Positions 21,401-33,400 of a DNA stretch of 64,000 nt are shown in pieces. The notes under the pieces were generated by a model that was not told the origin of the DNA, did not search any database, and saw nothing but the letters and a program-made list of their open reading frames with translations. The stretch's first letter is position 1; each line of letters starts with the position of its first letter. The translations under genes and the position numbers were made by a program. The stretch spans positions 12,471,840 to 12,535,839 of the forward strand of contig OY855915.1 of assembly GCA_963693305.1 (NCBI GenBank), in the 5' to 3' direction. This DNA is from Meandrina meandrites. Lineage: Eukaryota; Cnidaria; Anthozoa; Scleractinia; Meandrinidae.

Positions 21401-24400
21401 ACCAGCTACAAATTTTAGCTGGTTCACTGGATTGCCCGAGCCCTTTGTAACTGGCCAGAGTAATCACTGGACGCTTAAGGGGGGAGACTCTTAACTACAG
21501 ATGCAGAGCAGTTGCTAAGGGATTGCTGAAGACTGTATTTTGTGGCAAGCGATTTTGCAGCGTTTTGTATCGCTAAATGGTGAATTTTATTTGGGGGTAC
21601 ACCTGCTTTGTAAAATATATCATTGCGCGTGCGAAACTAGTGCCAGTCCCAAGCCGCACATTAAAATTTAAAATGCCTAAAACTCCAAGGAATCAAGGTA
21701 AAGTTCCGACTTCTTTTACGAATCAGAGATAACGTTGCCGTCTGACGTATGCTTTTACCGTTTACATGAAAAGAGGAAACGCTACTGATGAAAGTCTATA
21801 AATATGAGTGTTTATTACGCCATAACTCTTATAATAATGCGAATTTCACAAAAACGATATGTCACATTACGCATGTGGACGTTCTTTATCTATTGACACT
21901 CATTTTAATTTTAAATCTATCCACCGTTTGAGTTTTAGGGTTTTTTCTATTCTGGTCACGTGACGCATTAAATATGACCGTGACTTGAAACTCTTGGAGG
22001 AATCTTCAATAGAACAAACTCATGCAAAAAGCTTAATTCCATATGAAGTCTGATTTCCAAAATATGGCGATTAGAAACCTGCCTTAGAAACAAATTGGTA
22101 GTTAAGAGTCACCCCCCTTAAGGACGTTCGCGCGAAAATTTTCTAGTCGATAGATTTTTCTAAAATTTTTACTGAGGACGGATAATGAGTTACTTGTGTC
22201 AGAAATACAAAAAAAGTGGGCGTCACCGACTTCGTTTCAGAGATAAAGTCTGTAGAAAACTACCCTGATTTTGAAAAATTGGCGCACGATTTTTCGCACG
22301 GCTTTCAAGGTTTGTAGTTTAAATTATCCATGATGAGAAAACGGAGGCAAACGATCTTGGTGATATTTTGAAGAAGTGCGTCTGTTGCGTAAATAATTTT
22401 AAGTGTTGCCATCTTTTATGCAAAACTTAGCCCTGGAAGAGGCATTTGAACCCGTCGTGCAGCAAAACGAAAAGATCAAAAAGCGAAATTCGAACGTGCG
22501 TGGGGCAAAAAAAAACAACCTTTTAATCGATAGATTTTTTTCATTTTCTCACAAAACGTAGATAATCGTTAACAAAAGTGATCTGTTAAGAAAAAAGTAG
22601 GGGTCACCGACCATTTAAGCTAGCAAACTGCAAGCGAAGTTATCGCAACGGCTACTCACCCTATATGTGGTTGGAAAGTTTCCTCAGCGCGCGCGCTCGA
22701 TGCATGACGTGGCGTAGCATTGCGACAGGAATTACGTGCGCAGTAAGGATGCGCATAAACAATTAGCGCGAACGTCCTGAAATCACTCCAACTTCACTGG
22801 ACGCTCAAAACGCTCTGATTTGTAGTTATGTAACCAATGGATGTAATCTAATACCTTGATTTTACATTTAGAATAAATGAGTTTTGCAATGAGAAAACAT
22901 GTCAGTGGTTGATTCAAATATTCCTTCTATTTTTGTCATTTATTTCAGACAGTTCGAAATTGGAAACAAGCCACTTTAAATGAAGGATGTTGTTTGGTAA
23001 CCAAGGTACATACCACCATTACTAACAGTAATCATAAAATGAATGAAGTGATCCTCCCCACATGTGGGGTAGATGACATACATGTAGTGAATATATGATT
23101 GCTTGAATTGCTTTCACACTGTAAGGATCATTTTTTTTTTCATTCATTTCATCATTAAAATCTGCAGCTCATACATGTCATTCATACATTCACTATGTCA
23201 TCTACTCGAAATGTGGGACATAAGGACCCACAATTGACCTGCTCCCGACATGTCAAGGCTTCATAGCTCAGTTGGCAGAGCATCGCACCAGTATCGCGGA
23301 GGTCATGGCTCCAAATCCTGTTGTAACCTTGAATTTTTTTCAGGCTGAAAAATGCAATTGCTTAAATTGCTTTCACAATGTGAGGATCATTTCATTCATT
23401 TCATGATTAATCCGCAGTTTATAATGTCATTCATATATTCACTATGTTAACATTTTTTAGAAAATTAGGAAACAAACTTTAAGCATAGTTAAAAAAAATC
23501 AGAAGCAGAATTAAGACTACAGTCTCCATTACAACATTTTGGCCAGACTGCTGTCTCATTTGTTAAAACACCAAAATTGTGGGATAACCTCATAGTTTGA
23601 TCAAAGTAAAATTATTATAGCTACTACTGGTAGGTAACGCACCTTGTTTTGGTGGTCCCAGAAGGTTTGATAAGCGATCAGCCCACATTGCAATGGCAGT
23701 CTTGACATCTTGCATGAACACCATCCCTGACTGAGGACGGCTAAGAACTCTATTGGCCACATGACGTGCCTCACCCTGCAGATCTGCTAAGCTTATGGGA
23801 GGAGGAGGCTCAACTTGCTGGGACGATAGCTCATCCTGGGGAGACTGGGCACCTGAAAAGTAAGTTTATAGTAAAAAAATAAACAACAGCAGCAATTATA
23901 ACTATAAGATAACATTAATGATAGCTAATGATAATGGTGGTATACCTATATGTTGTGGTTCAATTTTACCCTTTAGTTAGTACAATTTGATATATTCCTT
24001 TGTTCTGGTGTATGGTGATGAATATAAAACAAAAGAAAATACAAACTGTACCAAGGGTAATATATATATACAAGGCAAAATCTTGTAGAATTAATAAATC
24101 AACCATTTTTTTACAATGTCAACCACACTTAAATGACCACAATAACCACATCCATGCTCATCAGTAAAAAATATTCATGTTATTAATTTTTAAATTGCAT
24201 AAACTTTAGGTTTCTCGTCTGACCTCTTGATTGAGTTCTGACTTGACTTAGATTCTTTTCCCTAAAGGGGAAAAATGGGTCGTCTTTCATCCATCAGTAA
24301 TCTTGAGGCAAACTTGTGAAATCAATGAAGTACAAAATGCTGCTAATACGCATTGCCAATACATGCAGTGACAGAGTAGATGAAAAGAAACTGCTTTCTA

Positions 24401-27400
24401 TTCCTTGGTCTTTCACAACCTACTGGTTCTTGACCACTTAAAGAACAAGGAGGCCTGGCAAGAAGTTGTTGGAATAAAGCTGGCACAATGGTGTGGAGTA
24501 TTCAGTCATAGAGAAGATGAAGCTGAACCAAAATCAAAAACTTAAATTGTTTAAACTTTATGTCTCTATTTGCATGCTTCAACTCACATTCATTTGTATC
24601 TTGTGTTTCATGTTCCCCAGTGAAACTAGCATTTCCATCGTGAGTTGTCCGACCTTCGTCTGTAATGGCTGTCATGCCAGCAGCAGCAGGAGATAATTCT
24701 TCCTCCAAATCTTCTCTTATATTTACATCATCAAGTTCATTTCCATCAAGACCGATTCCTTCATCTTCATAATCAACCTCTGTTTCTGCAGAATCTAATT
24801 TGGTGTCTTTCGTTTGCTTCTGTAGCTCACTGTCATCTAGAGCAGTCAGTTGTCCATCGTCAGTGTCTGTTATTTCTGTTGTAACACCTTTTATCTCATC
24901 ATCCTGACTACTGTGCTGTTCATCTTCCTGAATAGTATCCTCACTTAGTATGATGTCATCAAGCCCAACCACTGCATCATTCTCGCCTTGTTCTGCAATT
25001 GACTTTTCACTGCCAGAATACATGTCATTATCCTCTGTTCCATCTCGTTGCTCACCAGGTAGATGTTCCTCTCCTAAAGGTGTAAAACAACAATACTTTA
25101 GACCTTGATCTTACTTTTCTGCTTTGGGGATTAAGGCCAATGAATATTACTTGTAAAATATATATTTTATACTATGCATATTTACACAGGATGACTCAAT
25201 ATCATGTTCTACATGTCCGTCTTTAAGAAGTTTAGTTACAGTAAAATGACTGAAAAGCAGCAGGAACAGGACCAGCACCAGGTGTCAGTTTTAAAGAGGT
25301 GTTATAAAGGTGTCCGTTAGGAGAGAGTTGACTGTATCAGATTATAATGGATAAATTTGGAATGAGGCTTAAGAAAATGTCTAATAATGTTATTATAAAC
25401 ATAAAGCGTTTTCCAGAGTGTGATTTGGCAATACAACCAGTATTATTTCAGATGATGATAAAAGCAAGACGTTTATACCACACAAGATGACATACAGCTG
25501 TATTTTAATTTAAACGTAATGGACTCATTTTTTCAATAATGTCATGTCAGCCATATGCACCAAGTTTTTTGATAATTTTATAAACAACTCAAAGGTTGTA
25601 CCTTTTTCACTTTTCTCACTGATGGGAGATTGACTTGCACTTTTAGTTTGATCTTCTTCCTGTTCAGCATGATCATCCCTTGACGTACTGGCAGTATTTT
25701 CTGAATTAATAACTATATCTTTTTCACCTTGAACACACGAAAATAAATAATTTCAAGAAATGTAAACATATCTTGCATATCCATGCACTTGAGACAATAA
25801 CAGTGTTAAAAACATAGGTATGCAATGCATGCAAGAGCTATTTTGGGGGTTGATGGCAGAGAGAAATGATGTTGGACTGTTAAAAATTGGATTTTAGGTA
25901 GTGGGAGAGAATTACATGTAACATGTTAATAGAAGGTGAATGAAAATTATCAGGTTACAAGTCTGATTGGTGTTACAATCTTTATGCTGATGAATCACGT
26001 GTAAAATGTTTGAACAATCTACAGCAATCAGACAACTCCAGATTACTGGAGATGTCAACCATTTTTTAAATGGTAACTTGATTGGCTGTTTGATACAAGC
26101 TCCAATCTTATTGGTGTGATGCACATGTACATACGCATTCGCTCACCAAGAAAGCAAAAGATCCATCATGACACTGCAAAGTCTAATTTAGTTAATTTTA
26201 CCTTGCCACCACAGAGTCTAGAGCAATATTATTTTGATGAATTCCGTGACACTATTTTTACGAAAATCTAATGCAGCAAATATCAGTGGTTTGGAACCCC
26301 TTTTAACACACGTTATTACAATGCTACTGGAGAAGAAACATCCAAAGAGTACTAATTAAAAATTAACTTTTTATTTGTTTTTTCCTGTGGGAACAACAGT
26401 AAATGAAGGCGTGAGCGCAAGACGCGCACATTAAGTTTTTGGCTAAATTGAACATTGTCAAAAACAACTCCAAACCTCGCATACAAGTTTGTTTACGTGT
26501 GCTAAACACTGTCCTGCACTTCATTTCGCTGGTTTTGCCTTCATTTTCTTAAAATGACACATGCAAAAAGACAAGATTTTTGCTAGCGGCATCTTAAGCA
26601 GTTTTCTTTGACAAACAATAAACCTTTTGTTCCTCAAAACAATGAAACCAGCGAACGTTTTAGGGATTAGACTATAACTCTTATAACCCTTAAACCTAAG
26701 GTTAGGGTTAACGTTCCAAGTTAGGGTTTAGCGGCTTAACCCTGGGGCAAAAGCGAACCCCGATCCCATTTTAGCAAGCTGGTGTTTTCACTTCATAATA
26801 GTCTTGCTTTCAGTTAAGTGCCGCTTGCTCTCACTTCTATCTCCAATCCTTACATTATCACACATCTCAGCACAAAATCCCACAAAATCAAGAGATAGAC
26901 TTCTTCGGTTTTCGTTCACACGAATCGATTGATTCGGATGAATATTTAACAAGGCACAGAAAAATTTTTGGCAATGAAAGGTCCCCTGCGAAACAACTAA
27001 TAAAAGCATTTTTTTAAGTCTAAAACCAGCTCACTTCTCGGCAACTTTGCCGCCGCAACACCCAAGCGGATAATGCAAAACTCAGGCTGACAAAGTTTCC
27101 GACAAGAAAACTGTTTTAGACTTTCCGCTTGGATCGATCTGGCTTTTGTAAGACAACGTTCACTCGAGCGCCAAAACAGCGCTATTGTGCAAAACAAAAG
27201 TCAGAACAGTCCTCAGTTCTTCGAGAGTTGCTCTTGATTTGCAGGCATCTGGACTTAATAATGTCCTTCAGCCACCAAGCGGCTGCACTTGTGCTCAAAC
27301 GATCGATATGCAAGCAGATTCGTTTTCACAAGCGAAACACCATCTTTTTCTGTCTTTCCTGATACGTAACCACAACATCACAATGCATTTTCCAGTTCTA

Positions 27401-30400
27401 CTCTACTCAGTCTATGGGGGAAATCGATACGCAAACATGGCCACGAATGAAGGCAGGTTTTTGAAATGGTTTCTCGCCTGCCGTAGACACCTGCAAAACC
27501 GCACAAGGAAAGATTTGCATGCAATGCGTTGGAAAACTCATGCACCTTGCTGACTGTGGAGAACGTAAGCTTGCAAAATGCCGTTTTTTGCATGTATAAT
27601 TTCTGTGAAACAAAGGTAAGGCCAGCGAATTGAAATACAGGACAGTGTTTAACACGTGTAAACAAACCCACATGCGAATTTTGGAGTTGTTTTTGGCAAT
27701 GTTCAATTTAGCCAAAAACGTAATGTGCGCTTCTTGCCTTCAGGCCTTCAAATGGTCACAAATAATTGAAACACTCCTACGTGAATGACAAAAGTGTCAA
27801 ATTACCACTCGCAACTAAAAAATAACAAGAGGCCACAACACACCCCGAAGGAGATTCCTTGCCATTTTTACAGTATTAACATCACAACAACAAGATTATT
27901 CTTCAAATGTGCTTTGTGCAAATGCTTTATGAAATTTTTACTAGGATTAGCAAAACTAGCCTGAACAAACGAACACTCAAATAAAAATTTTGTGTTGGGC
28001 CTTTTGCTGAAGGCGTGTGCATTGTAAACAGACAAGCGTTACGCAAAATACATTTCAGATCCAGGATAATTAATTCTCAACTCACCAATTTTCCCTTGCC
28101 TTTGAACAAAATTGCTTGCTACAACTGCATCAGATTACTACCCCTTTACAAACTGTAATTTGATTGGTTCTAGATAGAACCTCAAACCTGATTGGTGTGA
28201 CAAACAAACATGCCTCACTGACTCACTCACTACATGGTCCATTGCAACTAAGAAGTGTTTTTTGAAGGGAAAAAAAAGGGACTCAAAAATAAATTGTACA
28301 GTGCAGACTTTGCTCACCATGAACCAAGCTGTAAATATGCACAAATGTTACTCATGCCATATCACTACCGATCCAAATCCAGCAGTGCTGCGAGATTGGT
28401 GAGTTGGGAATTAATTATCCTGGATTTGAAACATATTTTGCAAAACGCATGTCTGTTCACAACACACATGCCATCAGCAAAAGACCCAACACTAAGAGTG
28501 GCTGCAAGAAATGGCATGACAATCCATGTTGCAAATTTTGCAATGCGATTGTTAACGGCAAATAAATTTAAATTGGACAGGATTTATTCAGGGATTTGCT
28601 GGCTGTTTCACAATTTGAGCATGGTCAGCATGCTTTCCTTGCAATGGTGAGTACAGACGTGATGGATTACCTGTGATCTTAAAACAAGTTTTCTACCTTC
28701 TTTGCTAGTTGCAATATCTGTAGCATTAACTCTACATGTACATGTAGTATGGTCTTAACAATTTACATGTAAGTAAAAAAACGAAAACAAAATTATAAAA
28801 TGCAACACAATGCAATACTCTGCATGTCAAGTAGCACAATTTCTAACTGTCTGCAAGGCATTTTAAGAGGAAAAAATATGTTCACTAAATTACCTTGTGG
28901 TTCTCTTTGATCATCTAACAAATAACTTTCATCCAAGGAACTAATGTCCACATGTATAGAACCAGGATCAAGTATGTCATCCATTTCTTTGGTAGCAGAA
29001 GTAATGTCTCTTTGTTGATGAACTGTTGCTTCAGTTGATGCCTGCTGGGGGAATGTAGACTCTTCTTTCAATTCCTCAGGTGTTGATGGTCGTGCACCTG
29101 CAGACTGTATGGGTGGTAAACGTGGTATTGATGTTAAAGAGCCTGATTTCAGGCTTCCTCTGTGCTTACCTTTAGTCTTTGGTAAAGACACTACAGGGGC
29201 AGTATCCTGTTCAAGTCCTCCTCCATTGTCTGGGTAGTGAGTCACCCACCCCTGGAGGTCTGATAGATCAGCATTAATGGATTCTAAAGTCTTTTGGAGT
29301 AGAAGTTGAGATAATAGATCCTCTTTCTGTTTGGCATTTAACTGGTGATAAGGGTCTTTTCTTTGTGGTAGGAACTCAACTTCAGAAAGACGATCACTCA
29401 ATGATTCTGCTGGACTCAGAGCTCTTGAAGATGGGGCATATTCTTCAGGTTCACTGTTCAAAGAGATCATTGATGCAGCTCCAGTTGACATCCCATTCTT
29501 ATAAAATTGAAATGAGCTTTCAAACATCGAGCTTGATGGAGAAAACGGAGGTAATGACATTGTACTGTATGGCTGAGGTTTATCAGGAAAGAGACTGCAT
29601 AGTACAGGTCCATCCCTGTGCACCGGAGCTCCATTAGGGTCATATGTCAGTAACGCTGGATCCTTGAGAGACCCTGCAGCAGCTAGTCGTTTCCAAGTGT
29701 CTTCTTCCAGTGAATTTCCAAGAGTGGCAATGTAGCGTTTTGGTGAAAAACCTGGTCTCACAGAATGGTCTTTATAACCACTCAACTGCTTCTGAAGCAA
29801 TGCAAGAAAAAGAGGATCGCCCTAAAAATATTTAAATCACAGTCAGGACATGCAAAATTTTTTAATGCACATTGTAAAATAAAAGTTATTCTCTGTGTAA
29901 TATATCCATTCAATTATTTTTTTTTTAAGTTATTTACATGTACCTACTTTTTATTAATGAAGTTAGTAGGAGGGTCATATACAACCCCCAGTTATGATTT
30001 TCTTCCTCAATGTAGTGACCATTAAATAATGGCGACTAACTTTAGGTTAACACTTGTATTAACTAACACAAAGCCCGAAGACGCCGCATCTTTGCAGTAA
30101 GAATGAATGAAGAATCTGTTTCCCTTCGCTGCTAGTAATGTAAACAAAGTGCCGCAGAATGAGTCGATTGTTTACTGATTTTGCATTGTGTGTACATGCA
30201 GAGGAGCAAATAAGTCTGAATCAAACCAGAAGCGCTCACTAGAATCGCTTAATGCTTCAAGTAAACAGTGGTAATATTTTGGTTCGGCAAGCTAGAAGAT
30301 AATTATCTTGAATTCTACGAAAACTCTGGAGTCCATATGAAGCAAATTGAAGCCCATCTGCGAAGATCAAAAATCTAATTTTAATCTTTACTGCTAGCAC

Positions 30401-33400
30401 TCGCTGATCGGACCAGAAGGGTGACCAAAAAATCTTAAACTCTGATGTGCTTCGCTTACATTGCCGAGAACTTGATGGCCTCCCCGTTTTATATGCATTT
30501 TGGAGCTCTGACCAAAGTCACGACCTACAACTCAGATTATTTCACGAGCGATATCACGTTCGACTGATGTCCTGGTTTGACGTCACGAATTGTATCGGAC
30601 CCAGACCCTTTTGGCCAGATCTTCGAGTCGGTCATGTTTCCAATTATTCCAATTTTCCCGACTTCGACAATTCACAGAAAATCGAGGTTTGAACAGAAAT
30701 CAAAAATTTTTTCGGCATTCTGCTCAGAAAAACGTAAATATTCTTTTGCATGAAAAATAATTTTTGGGTTTATGGGCACTTTAAGGGGTTAGTCTCCAAA
30801 GGAAAATTTTAGGTACCAAAATTAAATACACTGTGCAATTTGAATCTGAATAGAAGATGATGAAAAACACTCAAGCTTTTTTTTTTTCATTTTCATTTTC
30901 ATGATTACTCAAATCACCAGTAACTGATTACTGATTGAGCGATACTCATTGAACTCTCTTCCAATGTTTCACCATCCTTCTCCAGCTTTGTTATTTTTTT
31001 CGTTCTGCCGTAAATCGCAGTTAATTAAGTAATTAATTAATTAAATAAGATTTATGATGAAAATTAATAACATCAGTCCTAGCAATTCAAACCATGGAGT
31101 AGCCTATATTCAGGATCGAAGATTGCTCGTAATTACTTGGGCTTTCCAGTTAAACGAAATGCCCTAGTTGAAATTCCGGCTTTGGTATTTTTTATGTTCT
31201 ATCACGAATCGCAGTCATGTCATTAACACACATGTGCGACGCTATGACTTTAATGAGCACAATAATGACATTTGCGCTAATTGTTTGTGCGCATCCTTAC
31301 TACACACGTAATTCTTGTCCCAAAGTCATGACACATCATTCATCCAGTGCCTGCACAGAGAAAACTTTCATTGACAGAAGCAGGGGACGATTTTTAACGC
31401 CGATTTTAACGGCCAAGATCTTGATAGTAGAAACTGAAATCTCGATAACCAGGCTGGCCCGCTTTTCATATGAGCACATCAAAATTTTTAAGGAAATAGG
31501 AGTGAGACAAGATCTCAGAAACCGGGCCAGCCCAGTCAACTGGGCTCATACGAAGAGGCCTACATCCTCTATATTGCGTGCCAACCTGGAGCGTTACAAC
31601 AGTGACAGGTTAGTATGGGTAATCAAATGGTGACGAGTGAAATTAGGAAATAATTTCAAGCGCATTTTGTCAAAATTTTAATCATTATTTTCCCAAGCCT
31701 TCAGGCGAGGGAAATTATTAGAATTTTGACAAAACGCAAGTGAAATTATTTCCTAATTTCACGAGTATACCATTTGGTTACCTTTTAATATCATGGGTGA
31801 CAAATTACGCTTACAATCATAGTTTTTTAACTTGTTTATTGTATCGTCATGAACGAACCGGCTGGAAACACGACGCCCGTGTAACACGCTCAAAAAACCT
31901 GTTCAATGCTAATGTTATCGCTAAAAGTTTATAAAACGACCAAACAAACTGGCCAAGGTGAAATTCAAGCGAAAATGTGCAAAGTTTAAGCTTTAAGATC
32001 ATCTTTTAAAATCCTGTACGACATTTTGGCACTGAAACATGGGAAACGTTGCCATGGCAATTTTATAATTTCACATGTGAAATTCTAAATTAGCGCTAAA
32101 ATTTTGCACCAAAATTAAGGAGTAATTTGTCACCCATGATATTACTTCGCAATCCGTAATTCATACCTCCTCATGATAAAGGAGCAGTAAAACAACAAAT
32201 AATACAAGTGTCAAATTGTTCTTTAAAAAGCCAAGTTCACACAAATATTCGTCTTGTTGCCCACTGATTTTGGAAGTACTCATATGTGTATTTTTCTTTT
32301 GCGTCAGTATGATTCCACAATAATTTCAGAATGTAAAAGTAATATACATGTTCCACAACCATGATGCAAAGGCATGGCCTAGACTGATACACTGTCATTC
32401 CTCTTGCCTGTACATGTATGTAATTACATGTACATAACAAAAACTATCAAAGTGCTCTCAAATTCATTATGCCCAGTGAATCCCAGCCTTTACCTACATC
32501 ATGGTGTTGTACCATAGATTTAAAAAGTAAGGTACATACCCCATTCCTGTAATCCAATATGTAGTTCCTTAAATCACCAATTGTCTTAAGCTTTACTGAA
32601 GGCTGCTTCCTCAATTTCCGACGACGTTTTTTTGGTTTTGGAGAACCCGGCAAGAAAAAGTCCTCTGCATACAGAAGCAATGCACCTTTCCTTGTTGAGT
32701 AGGTTTTTGGTACACTGACAAGACTCTGCTTTGTATCATCCACTTTAGGCAGTTTAAAGGCCTTGTTTTCATATCTTGGTCCTGTCTGGTAGTCAGCGAC
32801 ATCTCTTTGAGCTAGTGGCTGGTAGTTTGATCCAATGGGTGGCAAATGAAAATCTTCCAGTGAAAAGTAATCCTATAAAAATGATACACTATGTCACCTT
32901 CCAGACTTCACTTATAACTTGATGCAAATGTAGGAATCCTTGCTTACACATTTGTAAGTTTTGAGCCACCCCCATTTGATGTACTTGCATATTAATTTAC
33001 GAACATATGATAGTTACTTCATTTATACTTTTAGGGGTTATAGCTGATGGTGTTTTACATTATCTTGCTTGCTTTTCATTTTCTTTGCATGTCTCTGTCT
33101 TCTTCTATGTATTTATTGAGTTGCTTCTAAGCTATTTTTTCTTTCTTTCATGAAATTTTAATCAAATTAAATGAACTAATTTTGAATTTATGCCGGGAGT
33201 ACATAAAGAACCAAGTCTTTCGCCTGATGCCACAAGAAATTCAGGAAATATCGAATCCGACGAGTGAATAAATCACTTCCGGAGGCAGTTTGATAAAGCA
33301 TTCTAACACTGCAAAACGAAGGAATTATCACTGGTATTAAAGACTTAGATCCTTTGAATTAGTTATATTATTATATTGTTCGTATTTTCATGCTTCCTTT

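Noticed and set aside
26680..26745. Interstitial telomeric repeat
   Set aside because: Only three scattered TTAGGG/CCCTAA-like hexamers in mixed orientation.
30447..30692. 81-codon plus ORF in KIAA2012 intron 2
   Set aside because: No family resemblance, no splice context; chance ORF.
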